From NCBI GenBank assembly GCA_963565915.1, contig OY751496.1, positions 3,505,654 to 3,569,653 of the forward strand: a DNA stretch of 64,000 nt. The letters run 5' to 3'. The position numbers were made by a program, and so were the translations under genes. Positions within the stretch are counted from its first letter, which is position 1. Each line of letters starts with the position of its first letter. The notes below the pieces were generated by a model that searched no databases, was not told the DNA's origin, and saw nothing but the letters and a program-made list of their open reading frames with translations. Shown piece by piece: positions 8,910-20,929 of this stretch. The stretch comes from Entoloma clypeatum. Its lineage: Eukaryota > Basidiomycota > Agaricomycetes > Agaricales > Entolomataceae.

Positions 8910-11900
8910 TCATACCCTCTCGAAGAAGTACAAATACGCCAACTTCTTCAGCTCCCTCACGCTCTCCTCTTCCGCTTTCACCACCTTTTCATCATTGAAC
9001 AACACCCACTCCTCTCCGACACGAATGTGCGCAACATAGTGTCCAGAGTGCACCGACGGGCCTTTATGTGAGATGAACGCTTTGAGCTTGTATCGCGCAG
9101 GGAGGGACGTTGAACCGGGGATCGTGGCGGGTGCAGGTATCTCCGCCGGCGACGGGGTAGTTGTAGAGGTGGGCTCATCCCCCATATCATCAGGGTGGTT
9201 GAAGAGCCATTCGACGGCACGTTCCACGTTTCCACCCTACAGAGGCATCATCTCAACTCAACTAGGAATCACGGGGGAAAGGGGTGAAAGTAACATACAG
9301 TTTCACGCAGAGCCTTCCTGGCCTGCGCCGACGTGAACCCCATATCCGCCAACATCTCGATCTGCTCCGGTGATGGTTCCGTAGCCGCTCCTCTAGTTGC
9401 TTGTACCGGTATCGGATCGTCGATATCTGCATTTGTCCCAATTCAGGACGGCGTATTCTCGCATTGGGGGGGTTCTGACAGAGGGGACGCACCGGGATCC
9501 TCCAAATGCATGAATAACCACTCCATCGCCGCATCTGTATCGTTGTTCCCCGTGGCCAGCAAGGCCTTTTGGCACCGGATCTCGGAGAAGCCCATGTCTT
9601 GTAGCTGAGCCATAGCCGTTTCGTTGAATTGGGGCAGGGAGGGGGCGGCTAGCGACATTAATTAGGATCGGTTATTTAGTCGATACGAGACATGAAAACA
9701 TACGAGGCGCGTCTTGTGGCAACTCCGTTTCGGAAGGTTGAAGACCTATTCCAATGTGTTGTTCGTTAAATTCGAGGATATCGTCTGGTGGAAGGATGAG
9801 TGGGATATCTAAATCGATATCGTTAGATGAGTGTAAACAGAAAAACGATCAAACGTGTTACCGAGTTTAGCGGGAACCCAATTCACGAGCTGGAATTTCT
9901 TGGCATGTACGACCAATATTCCAGGGAACGACGCGAATTTTGTCTGTCTTTCCACAACAACCGATCATCAGCACTTCAAAATCCATCGTCGAACAAAGAG
10001 AGCTCACTTGATCGCGTGAACAGACTTTCCACATGACGGACACGCATACTCCAACGCCTCTGTCCCCAGGAGCGCATCGAGACACTGCCACAGCTGCACT
10101 TCCTCGTACAGCATCTTTCCCTCCGCATCCGGTCCCTTTTCTATCAGAGGCACTGCGATGCTGACGACGTCCATCGCGTCTGTCCGGTATCGCACCTTCT
10201 TGCAGTCTGCACACTGCAGACGCTGTTCGGTCGCGTAGGAGAAGACCGTGGTTGCGTCTATAATGACGAAAATATGAGTGTCCGATGCGAAAATGAGGGA
10301 CTGAAAACGCGACCTTGGTCAGACCGATCCTTGTGCTTATGCGCGTCCCTCCTCAATACGGTAAGCAAATATGTGAAAAACTCCTCGGAATCCTGTTGCT
10401 TCATCGTCGAAAACTCCTCATGGCCCTTCCCAATCAGTGTCTTGAACCCGATCGGGCGGATCCCCTGCTGGAACACCGGCGTCGGGGATGGATGCTGCAA
10501 AGCTGCTCCACCTCCGATCGAGGGAGGGCTCGAGTGATCGGCGGGGTGCGAGTATCGCCCGCTGAGGAGCCCGTCCGCGACCTTGAGCATCTGGCACTCA
10601 ACGCAGTCGGCAGGGAGGAGGACTGTGCAGGCCGTTGTGTGCGATTTGGAAAGGATAGGGTAACGGGTTTGAAAGGAAGGGAGGGAGAAGAGGGTTTGTA
10701 GTACCGAGGCCATGTAGCAGCTAAATGGACGATTATAAGGATTTGAAATAGATGAACTTTACGGCTTTATTACCTGTTGCCGAGGTTTGAGAGACCGGTG
10801 AGACCTGGGCCAAATACAGGTTCGAGGGCTTTTCCGTCTTCGCTGGTTAAGGAAAAGTCATATTTGAGGTTGTGTTCGATTTGCTGGTGTGTTGTGTGTC
10901 AGGGCCTGCGTTTCAATAAGATATAGACTAACGAGCTCAGTCATGCTCTTTTCAGTTTTTGTTTGAGTTTGGACGTTGATACCGAATGTGGCGAGATGTG
11001 CTGCGAGTTCTGGATCGAGCCTGGCCTCGTTGCATATGTAACAGTAGATGTCTGGGAAAATGTCGGTGGGTTTGAAGACGATCTAAGAGAAGAAAGAGAC
11101 GCACCGGCATTGCCTTCTGGAGTGATCGTACCCAGCTTTACGCTGACGCCGTGACCAGTTGACTCGTAGTGAGCGAGTCCGTGTCCATTGCCCCCGACGC
11201 CGCCATATTGTTGACGTCCGCATCCAAGAGCTCCACAAACGAGACACAGCCAAAGGTTTTCCTTGAGATCGCACGATGAGCAGTGAGCAAGACCTGCAAT
11301 GAATTGGTCGGGATAGAAGCGAGGGTCTTCGACTTCTGACGCACCTGATGCAGGTATATGACCAGTCGCGGTCTGGTGAAGAGCAAAGGTGTGTTCGCAT
11401 GGCAGAATCTCTTCTTCCCAAGCCTTCACTTCTGACTGACGAGCCGACGACAGGGCGTTCATGACATCGTTTACGAGCGCCTTGATCTATCGCCAGAATC
11501 AGGAAAGAGAGATCCGTCATGAAGAAAGCCACACACCTTTGGATCAGCCCGAGCATTTGCAACCTCCCTGCCATGCTCCCGATCGCACTTCCAGCATTTG
11601 ACCACCGTGACGTGGTCGTAATTATCCTCCTCCCGATCCTCTACGATCGCGAGCTTCGTCATCTTCGCAGGAGGCTCCTCACCTTCCGGCTGATGGACAC
11701 GGAAATAAGATCACCTCCTATCCGAGAGAACGAGTGACTTACGCGCTGTGCGGATGGTTTCAGTCTACGTTTGACGTTGAGTGTGAACAAGTGTCCAGAT
11801 ATTTGAACATGGTTCTGCGCATGGTTCCTCTGCGCATCTATACATCCTCCGTTGAAACAAGTCAGACAAACTTCAACGCCACCGGGTGAATCCTACAGAT

Positions 11901-12046
11901 CGCGTGAATCTTCGATTCAACTGAAAGAAATCTAGTATATTGTATACCTGGGAATCGAAACATTGGGTACATTCTTCACGATTCACAGATTGCGATAGTC
12001 TTGGAGACGGTAATCGCGAAATTTCGCCCAGATGGGGGCACGACAT
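8910..12046 (-). CDS. UBP14: Ubiquitin C-terminal hydrolase Ubp14/USP5 (isopeptidase T)
   Basis: Thirteen exons: 12046..11948, 11892..11743, 11689..11537, 11486..11105, 11051..10933, 10883..10774, 10720..10314, 10257..10008, 9947..9862, 9808..9704, 9648..9493, 9426..9299, 9236..8910. The 823-aa product fits the family size. It disassembles free polyubiquitin chains for recycling before proteasomal overload. Order: N-terminal variant zinc finger (CPHL...ECTQCFDSQ), ZnF-UBP (about 160-250), catalytic Cys box GLSNLGNSCYMASVLQTL (Cys about 339), two UBA domains (about 625-725) and the His box SGHYVAHI (His about 781). An upstream in-frame Met at 12097 could add 17 residues. A further contig copy of its first half lies at 19001-20712. 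Confidence 0.93.
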
Positions 12047-12263
12047 GGTAGATCGAGAAAAAGGACGTGCGTTGGTGTCAGGGTCACGTGAGTTCACTCA
12101 AAATCCTTACATTCTGGGCTCACCTCGACCACCAGTCGTGCAATAAATGTCACCAGATTACAACTACACAAAATATGATGTCAAAGGCGAAAAAAAATCC
12201 GAATACCTCGACACTCCCTCAGGCCTTGGTGAGAGTTGGGCAGAACAAGTCTACCCTCCGACA

Positions 12264-14772
12264 CTACTTAGGGTTATCGTGACGATGCGAGTCACTATCC
12301 ACTCTCGCTGTGTCAGGGTACAGCTGTCCCCATCATAAGATAGAGGAAAGCAGACAAAAGAACGACGAACCTTCCCAGGATTGAACAACCCAAGTGGATC
12401 AATTGCCTTCTTGATCGTCTTCATCAACTCGACAGTCCCAAGCCCAAGCTCCTCCACGAGGTACTTCTTCTTCCCTATTCCGACGCCATGTTCACCTGTA
12501 CCTATACAGGACGAAGGTTCAATGAAAGCAATAGGGGAGACATGAAGAGACAAAAATCACAAGTTCCATCAAGCTTTATCGCCCTCTCAACCATCCTATG
12601 CACCGCCTCTTTCGCAACCTCCATCTCTTCGTCGGTCCTAAACAAAATCAATGCATGAAAGTTCCCATCTCCCACATGTCCGACAATCGTCGACGTTAGC
12701 CCAATTTGCGACAGGTCCTTCTTTGTTTCGTAGACCAGCTCTGGAAGTGCTGACACTGGTACACTGTTTTACGGAGAGAAACAATGTGAGTAACCCGCCG
12801 TTGGCCGGAAAACAATATTTACAACTGACCAAACATCAGTCGGCCACCCCCTCGCCCCGTCCACCAACGCCAATCCCGAAAAATGCGCGTTTTTCCTATC
12901 TGCCCACAGCTCCCCCGCCTCGTCCTCGTCCTTCGCGAGCTCAAAGCCTGTCCCTCCATGGCGCTCTACAATCCCCTTCACAATCTTTGCGGTCTCAATG
13001 AGGGAAGCAGACGAGGGACCTTGCAACTTGAAGAAGAGGGAGTCGCGTTCAGGCCATTTGCGCCTGGACCTCCCATATTTATTCGTGGCGGTGATGAAAG
13101 TGTTGTCGACCAGTTCAACGCATTCTGTATTGCTCCAAGGTCAGCGCAGAGTTAGGGGCCTAAAGGGAACCAGGCGGACGTACGGATACCAACGCCGCGA
13201 TTGATCACTTCAATAACCGCCTCTGTCGCCATTTTCACATCAGGGAACTGAACCACGGCCACCGTAGTTGCGAGAACGGGTGCAAGGCGTATTGTGACTG
13301 ATGTTTTCGCTAGTGATGAGCCTTTCTGCCAGAGTCGAAATACCGGCACACCTTCGGTAACGATACCCAAGGTCCCCTCGGCTCCAATAAACAGCTGCGT
13401 TGTGTCAAACCCTGCAGATGACTTACGCGATCTTCGCCGTGTCTTGATGACCTGCCCTGAGGGTAATACCACAGTCTACCCCGCGTTGAGCGTCCATGGA
13501 ATTGGGTGCGGAAAACGGTCACGCACGGCATTCAGGAACCATTCACCCCTTGCTGTTCCATATCGCACCGCGTTTGCTAGAGGAGTCGGGTTAGTCCCTC
13601 CCTCCTGAAGCCAAGATCGAGAATCGGCGTACTCCCAGATGACCCGGTGCTCAAGATCCCCCCGATCGTCGCGCCAGGGGCAGGGTCAATCTAATTCGTT
13701 CAGAAGCAAATAAATCGGGCATTTACTACGTGGCATACCGGGAAGAATAGAGGTATCCCTGGGTGTTTAAACCGTGAGCAAAACAAAAGCCGGAAGGTCT
13801 GACAGAAGCTTGAGAATAGCGCACCTTTTTTCTTCAACGTATCGTTAATATCCATCCATCGTGCTCCCGGTTGGCACACGAGATCTGAATCAGCAGCTGT
13901 TGATCCCTCCAAAAAGTCAGTCCCAGGACTGGCGCCACACACTGAACTGGCGTCCACGAACCATGGATCTCAAGTATACGGTCCATACCCGACAAATCGA
14001 CACAAATACCCCCGACTGCATGCTGTCCGACCCCGAATCAGCCCATGATCATTTCGTAGACTCAGCCCCGAGGGAACGCTCGAACGCACACTGCGAAACT
14101 GCCCCTCCAAACTCGTCGCGCCCGAGTATGGTGTGACCGGCATTCTATACTTGGTCGCGATCTTGACGATCTTGACGACGTCTTCTGTAGAACGGGGATA
14201 GACAACTACGCTGGGCAACGACGCTGCCTCATTCGTCCATTCATAAGTGTCTATATTGAGATGACAGGGGATTGTGGCAGGAACATACGGGGATGGTAGT
14301 CGTACTCAGAGAATCCATGGATACGGAGGTCTTCTGGGTCTGTCGAGACAATGTCATCGTCCATGGGTGAGAAGGAAGACGGCGAGGAGTGGAGCGTCTC
14401 CCTAAGCTCGCGTATAGCATTCTGAAAGTCTTCTGGAGTGCCAAAACGTGGTAGTTCGTCTTTGCGGTCTGTGGCGGAATCGAGAAAAGTGGAGAGTTTT
14501 GTGTCTTCAGTTTTGGAAAGGGTGTATCCGATCATGCCACTGGCAAGGGAACATAAGGTGAGTAATGTGGTCCTTCGCCATAGAGAAGAAATTGAGGGCC
14601 GTGAAGGGTCATCAGACGAGCGAGAAGAATATGGTCGTACGCGTCCTCCAAGGGAAATCGTTCGAGCTCCCGTCGTGGCAGTTATGTTCGTAAGGTGTCG
14701 TAATCGTACATGATCATGGCGATATTGCAAACTGTTCCGCGTCCATGTTAATCTCCACAGGAAGGGCTCCAT
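12264..14772 (-). CDS. DLD1: D-lactate dehydrogenase (cytochrome), mitochondrial
   Basis: Thirteen exons: 14772..14289, 14250..14092, 14015..13962, 13896..13825, 13758..13739, 13690..13633, 13576..13527, 13475..13352, 13297..13184, 13124..12830, 12763..12561, 12501..12371, 12323..12264. The product is 607 aa. The N-terminus is Arg/Ser-rich with a hydrophobic segment near residues 67-85, fitting mitochondrial import and an inner-membrane anchor. The FAD-binding PCMH domain has [12 protein letters not shown] and [17 protein letters not shown]. The C-terminal FAD-linked oxidase domain has GHVGDGNFH (about 505-513) and [10 protein letters not shown]. It would oxidise D-lactate to pyruvate and pass electrons to cytochrome c. 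D-2-hydroxyglutarate dehydrogenase is a less likely alternative. One intron (54 bp, 13351..13298) is a multiple of three without stops and is easily missed. It lies head-to-tail with UBP14, 217 bp apart. Confidence 0.93.
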
Positions 14773-16949
14773 AATGCGTGTTGAAAAGAGGTCGAACGAC
14801 CACGTCCCGGAGTTTTAGATACACTTGACCCGTGCCAAGGCCTCGTTTCCCTTAAGTGAACGCCCCTTGACAAGGGGGATAACAAGAAGACGGAGATGTC
14901 TGATGGGGGCAGGAGCAGCTTCTCTTCGCTCGTTGGAGTGGACCTTAATCCCTTCGCTTAGGGTTCTGAGCATGAGGCATCATGTTGCCGGCTGACATGG
15001 CGCTTGACACTTTTAGGTTTCGGTAAGTGCCCGATAATGGAACACGCGGTATATCGTTTTCCAGTCGGTATGAAGGAGGATCATGAAACGCTCGATGAGG
15101 CCATGAGGGTGATCACCGATATTGATAGAATGAGGAACTGGGACTCGTATGATACCAGAGAATAACAGTCTGAAACACTCTAGTCGCAAGTTCGCGTGGG
15201 CGAGAATAAGCCGAAGCTCCGAGTTAAACTTCGGAGAAAACCCTAGAGGAGTAAGCATGTGAAATGAATATTACCAGGTGAGGCCGTGAGGGACACGATA
15301 CGGACCTCTAACAGCAGGCATGTGCCTTTGCGAGCGTTCGCTTTCCGCGGCCATTTCATCTTCTGTGCCGCTCCCAGTTCGTTGTCTGCACTTTGGGTTC
15401 GTGGCCACTGAGTGTCGAATCTATTGGTGTATTGTTAATAAAACAAAACAAAAAACATACCATACTGACCAGTTCCTGTGACTCTATTCCCCTTTCTGTC
15501 GTCTTATCTCCTCTCAAGGGCGCTTGGTATTGGAAACGTCGAACTCAACAACAAATGCAAGTTTAATAATTCTGAAATGATTGGCAACGGCGAGACGGTA
15601 AAACGTAATCCTAATCCGCGTGGACGAAAGCATCATGTTGAATTGAATCAAAACGCACGATATGTCACGCCTACATCCATGTTGTCCAGTGTAATCCACG
15701 TTCCAGGCAATGCTGAGGGAGGAAAACGAGCCGTATGGGCTTGAGCAGGCGACGAGAAACCTGCCAGCCGACCCCGCGCGTGCAACAAGTTGCAGCGCCA
15801 AGAGGTGAAGGTTGTAGAATTGCACAAAGGATTCGGAAGAATGACATTGTTGGTGGGCCGTGGGTATTCTGAATTTGCTAGGAAACGGGAACGAGGTGGA
15901 TCATACCAAGAAATACGTCGAGGAAGTGCTTCCCGTAACCAAGAGCAATGCTGACAAATGGTCAAACCTACCAGTAACCGCAACATGCTCGCATTCGGAA
16001 AGTTACATTGGACACCTTCTGGTGCCGGACAAGTTACTCAACCTCAGAGACTCATGAAATATATACGGATCACCGTCTTTTCTAGAACCCGAAGTCGCCA
16101 AGGCATGTCTCTTGGTTGGGCACTTTTGGCGCAAAAACTGTGTCGTGGATAACTGCTGCGAACTGCAATGTCTCATCGATCTCATCTATGGTCTGGCTTT
16201 CAAGGGCGCTTCACGTGCAGTCGACCACCACTACACGCCAGCCTCTTGCGAATGTTTGACGACAGACAACTTAGTCACTCGTCACTAGTCACCGGTACTT
16301 CCGAAAGACATCAACCGGCCCTGTCGTCCCGCTGGCTCCGACGCGTTCATCGGAATCACCGGGAGGCGAGGTCGCGTCCACAAGTGTTGTGAATCTGCTC
16401 GTTGAGTCGGGATGGAGCAGTGACAGAGAATCGTCAACCACATCCTTCTGTCCTGTCACCTGTGCCAAAGATCGGCGAAAAGTCGTGAGTTCTACCGTGA
16501 CCTGCTCTCACATCATAAAGCTCTCCTGCCACCCCCATCGCGGCCGCGGTTAGTGCCATGACTCTTCTTCGATCCCTCGACTCGCCCTCCCGAGGTCGCT
16601 CAAGGTTTCGTGGTTACCATTCACATCGTCGTTTGAGCCGAGGGTCTTCCGAAGTGACCTGATGATTGACACTTTTCTGCTCATCGGCATCGGAAATTCA
16701 TGTCGGAGTCATTCACAATGTGAGGGTGAGGCTGGGCAATCTGGAGACAGGTGTTGTGTGGTGACATTGAATGGCATGGGTGACACATACTCGCGTCGTG
16801 GGTTCGGATCGGCGTGGCCTTCTGAGGATAGGCGCTTAATCTACGGAACGAACGCAGACCATTACTGGCAGTACAAAGGGTTGCGTCCATTGCCCTCATC
16901 ACGACAACCGTCCAAGGTTTCGCGCGCACACTTTATCATCTCACAACTC
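14773..16949. other. Gene-poor interval, no gene recognised
   Basis: 2.2 kb upstream of DLD1. Only short frames (up to 112 codons) occur on either strand, and none shows a domain I recognise. Small hairpins are visible: CCCCTTGACAAGGGG near 14866 and CTCCGAGTTAAACTTCGGAG near 15215. No tRNA was seen. The same sequence recurs at 23439-25615. Confidence 0.5.
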
Positions 16950-17220
16950 ATGCACTTCTCTCAAACTCTCATCTTTTCCATCGTTCTCTGTGTCGCAAGC
17001 GCCTTTGCGGCTACAGACCCGTTGCAAAAACGCTGTCTGGGCTTAGGAAAAGTTGCATGAGCAACAACCAGTGTTGTGATACAAAGTGGGGCACGACCTG
17101 TTCAGGACAGACGGGCTCCAACGGCGGGGAGACGGCAAGTCCTTCCACCTACGAAGTTGCCAATGACTGAGCTTGATTTTTCTTTGAACAATTTAGGTTT
17201 GCAATGACGGAAGCCTGTAG
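16950..17220 (+). pseudogene. Knottin-like small secreted cysteine-rich peptide, frameshifted
   Basis: It starts MHFSQTLIFSIVLCVASAFA, a clear signal peptide. The first frame closes after LGLGK at a run of four A (about 17045-17048). One extra A restores a frame with six cysteines spaced C-x6-C-x5-CC-x7-C-x12-C, the classical inhibitor-cystine-knot pattern. The last cysteine comes after a putative 62-bp intron (17135-17196) with a GC donor (GCAAGT) and a TTTAG acceptor, then stop at 17218-17220. Either the gene is broken or the A-run is a sequencing error. Function unknown; small secreted effectors are one possibility. Confidence 0.5.
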
Positions 17221-17360
17221 CATGCCACACCCCAATACAACAGACCAAGTTCATGCAGGTAAACTACGATGCCGACGGCACGACCGCGCCAATCACCGAT
17301 TTCGATAGTTCTCGCGTCTGATCCCTGAATTGTGTTTTCATAGATTTGATACGCATTTAT

Positions 17361-17972
17361 TGGATGCCTTCCCGTAAGGTTTAGAAACCTAAATATGGAT
17401 TCTAAACCAGTTAAGCGAGGTTAGCCGAGATCACGCTTGCCAAATGGGTTGTACCTGTCATCGGACTTTGAACTGCACCCTCTTCTAGACTTTTAATCTG
17501 GAACACATGCCCCCCCTATTCTATGTTTCTAAATGTTTGTCAGCATATTCATCGCCCGCGACCCCAGTTCCTGATCTCGCTCCTGATGGCGATGCTCGAT
17601 AGCACCTTAAAATGATCTGCCTTAGCCAGAAAGCCATGGACCAGCCTACATTCAGCCCATATGCTTCAATGACTCTGCTAAGCCCCGTGTCAGGACTCTC
17701 CGACCAGACGCGCTATGAAAAAAATGTGCGCAACGAGTACATGCTATCCATAAAATGGTTTCTCAATACTCAACAAGTTGAGAAATGTCATGAACCCCCC
17801 TACAGACATGCTTCATCACTCTGGAACTGTTAACATGTGATCTCGGTGAACCGGCACAACAATTTTGCAGGATTTATTGGCCTTGATGAAAAAAGTCTTT
17901 ATGGTTTGGAAACCTAGACCTAGATTATTTAGAAAATAATCTAGGATTCTAAACCTTACGGGAAGTCATCCA
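17361..17972. mobile_element. 612-bp MITE
   Basis: Inverted ends TGGATG[C/A]CTTCCCGTAAGG followed by TTTAGAA and CCTA, about 30 bp with two mismatches. Subterminal near-palindromes built from GTTTAGAA/TTCTAAAC and from CTAGATTATTT. A 73-codon frame inside (17612-17833) shows no transposase motif. No clear adjacent target duplication, though GCATTTA occurs a few bases outside both ends. Superfamily unassigned. Confidence 0.68.
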
Positions 17973-18800
17973 TTGTGTTCGCATTTAATTATACATGTGT
18001 TTTTTGTCACCGAATTTCCCATGAGCCAAGTTCACTCAGGAGGGGCAGGCATCAATGAAGTCTTGAACGTTGCTCATTGCTACCAGGACCATATAAGTAA
18101 CCGACCTCAAGTACTTACAAAATAATATACACCCTACCGACTTCAAGCCCTGTCGCCCCTGTACCGACTAGTAGTATTTAGTAGTTGTTCAAAGTTCCCT
18201 CCACTTACGGTTTTGACTCCGAGTCAACGCTCATCGACTTTAATCCTCAGCCTCCTTCCCATGCCTACTACGTGGTTGAACGGAAATCGTTATGATCCGA
18301 CAAAAGACCGACAACGTTATTTCCCTGTTTGGTGTTCAAAAGTTCCTCGACAGGTCAGGCTCGCGCTTTCTGAGTGGAGGTTGAGCCAAAAGTTCCTGGC
18401 CACGCGAGGGGTTCACGTGACAAGATCGGCGGAAGTAATGACCACGTCTGATGACCAAATCCTCAAACCAATTCAATGTTCCGTCGCTCGCAGGACTACC
18501 GTGCACGACAAAACATCTGGAATCTACCACTAATTGCCTTCTAATCCGGGGCTACCGGACTGTTGCAAAGGTGAATGGCACCCTTAATGTGAGTATTCCA
18601 ATGTGGCGGGGTCAAGGGCCGGACGTGCAAATACTGATGACGTTCCCAGCACATTTCGTTCTCGGGGGCCGCCCTGCGCCCGCGCAGTACGATGGAGTAA
18701 TATCGGTTGTCCCACTGCACCATACAATGAGCTGCGCACGACGACCCAGGGGGAGAAAGCATGCATGAAATTGTCAGGATGCGGTGCAATCCAATCCAGG
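17973..18800. other. Interval up to the contig edge, no gene recognised
   Basis: Short frames only; one of 106 codons (18213-18533) has no recognisable domain. The sequence stops at the N run and continues in the second copy at 27467. Confidence 0.45.
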
Positions 18801-19000
18801 NNNNNNNNNNNNNNNNNNNNNNNNNNNNNNNNNNNNNNNNNNNNNNNNNNNNNNNNNNNNNNNNNNNNNNNNNNNNNNNNNNNNNNNNNNNNNNNNNNNN
18901 NNNNNNNNNNNNNNNNNNNNNNNNNNNNNNNNNNNNNNNNNNNNNNNNNNNNNNNNNNNNNNNNNNNNNNNNNNNNNNNNNNNNNNNNNNNNNNNNNNNN
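18801..19000. other. Assembly gap of 200 N
   Basis: A run of exactly 200 N, a standard placeholder for a scaffold gap of unknown size. It separates the two copies of the duplicated sequence. Confidence 0.99.
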
Positions 19001-20712
19001 GCTTATGCGCGTCCCTCCTCAATACGGTAAGCAAATATGTGAAAAACTCCTCGGAATCCTGTTGCTTCATCGTCGAAAACTCCTCATGGCCCTTCCCAAT
19101 CAGTGTCTTGAACCCGATCGGGCGGATCCCCTGCTGGAACACCGGCGTCGGGGATGGATGCTGCAAAGCTGCTCCACCTCCGATCGAGGGAGGGCTCGAG
19201 TGATCGGCGGGGTGCGAGTATCGCCCGCTGAGGAGCCCGTCCGCGACCTTGAGCATCTGGCACTCAACGCAGTCGGCAGGGAGGAGGACTGTGCAGGCCG
19301 TTGTGTGCGATTTGGAAAGGATAGGGTAACGGGTTTGAAAGGAAGGGAGGGAGAAGAGGGTTTGTAGTACCGAGGCCATGTAGCAGCTAAATGGACGATT
19401 ATAAGGATTTGAAATAGATGAACTTTACGGCTTTATTACCTGTTGCCGAGGTTTGAGAGACCGGTGAGACCTGGGCCAAATACAGGTTCGAGGGCTTTTC
19501 CGTCTTCGCTGGTTAAGGAAAAGTCATATTTGAGGTTGTGTTCGATTTGCTGGTGTGTTGTGTGTCAGGGCCTGCGTTTCAATAAGATATAGACTAACGA
19601 GCTCAGTCATGCTCTTTTCAGTTTTTGTTTGAGTTTGGACGTTGATACCGAATGTGGCGAGATGTGCTGCGAGTTCTGGATCGAGCCTGGCCTCGTTGCA
19701 TATGTAACAGTAGATGTCTGGGAAAATGTCGGTGGGTTTGAAGACGATCTAAGAGAAGAAAGAGACGCACCGGCATTGCCTTCTGGAGTGATCGTACCCA
19801 GCTTTACGCTGACGCCGTGACCAGTTGACTCGTAGTGAGCGAGTCCGTGTCCATTGCCCCCGACGCCGCCATATTGTTGACGTCCGCATCCAAGAGCTCC
19901 ACAAACGAGACACAGCCAAAGGTTTTCCTTGAGATCGCACGATGAGCAGTGAGCAAGACCTGCAATGAATTGGTCGGGATAGAAGCGAGGGTCTTCGACT
20001 TCTGACGCACCTGATGCAGGTATATGACCAGTCGCGGTCTGGTGAAGAGCAAAGGTGTGTTCGCATGGCAGAATCTCTTCTTCCCAAGCCTTCACTTCTG
20101 ACTGACGAGCCGACGACAGGGCGTTCATGACATCGTTTACGAGCGCCTTGATCTATCGCCAGAATCAGGAAAGAGAGATCCGTCATGAAGAAAGCCACAC
20201 ACCTTTGGATCAGCCCGAGCATTTGCAACCTCCCTGCCATGCTCCCGATCGCACTTCCAGCATTTGACCACCGTGACGTGGTCGTAATTATCCTCCTCCC
20301 GATCCTCTACGATCGCGAGCTTCGTCATCTTCGCAGGAGGCTCCTCACCTTCCGGCTGATGGACACGGAAATAAGATCACCTCCTATCCGAGAGAACGAG
20401 TGACTTACGCGCTGTGCGGATGGTTTCAGTCTACGTTTGACGTTGAGTGTGAACAAGTGTCCAGATATTTGAACATGGTTCTGCGCATGGTTCCTCTGCG
20501 CATCTATACATCCTCCGTTGAAACAAGTCAGACAAACTTCAACGCCACCGGGTGAATCCTACAGATCGCGTGAATCTTCGATTCAACTGAAAGAAATCTA
20601 GTATATTGTATACCTGGGAATCGAAACATTGGGTACATTCTTCACGATTCACAGATTGCGATAGTCTTGGAGACGGTAATCGCGAAATTTCGCCCAGATG
20701 GGGGCACGACAT
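19001..20712 (-). pseudogene. UBP14: Ubp14 5' half, contig-edge copy
   Basis: Exons 1-6 and most of exon 7 of the gene at 8910-12046, all shifted by 8,666: 20712..20614, 20558..20409, 20355..20203, 20152..19771, 19717..19599, 19549..19440, 19386..19001. It keeps the zinc fingers and the catalytic Cys box but lacks the UBA domains and the His box, because the contig ends there. Not a biological truncation in my reading. Confidence 0.88.
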
Positions 20713-20929
20713 GGTAGATCGAGAAAAAGGACGTGCGTTGGTGTCAGGGTCACGTGAGTTCACTCAAAATCCTTACATTCTGGGCTCACCTCGACCACCA
20801 GTCGTGCAATAAATGTCACCAGATTACAACTACACAAAATATGATGTCAAAGGCGAAAAAAAATCCGAATACCTCGACACTCCCTCAGGCCTTGGTGAGA
20901 GTTGGGCAGAACAAGTCTACCCTCCGACA

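Larger units (their letters stand above)
10335..18800. repeat. First copy of an 8,466-bp exact duplication
   Basis: Every frame in this interval recurs with an offset of exactly 8,666 at 19001-27466 (8,466 bp plus a 200-N gap). The copy ends exactly where the N run begins, and the second copy begins exactly where it ends. I saw no difference at the places I compared. This looks like an unmerged contig overlap. Confidence 0.93.

Noticed and set aside
13298..13351. 18-residue insertion in D-lactate dehydrogenase
   Set aside because: The 54-bp segment has GTGTGC...ATCAG ends and its removal restores the family sequence EVTIRLAP; it is an in-frame intron.
14860..15240. Hairpins as terminator or structured RNA
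   Set aside because: Short stems are expected by chance in 2 kb; no tRNA or known ncRNA consensus was found.
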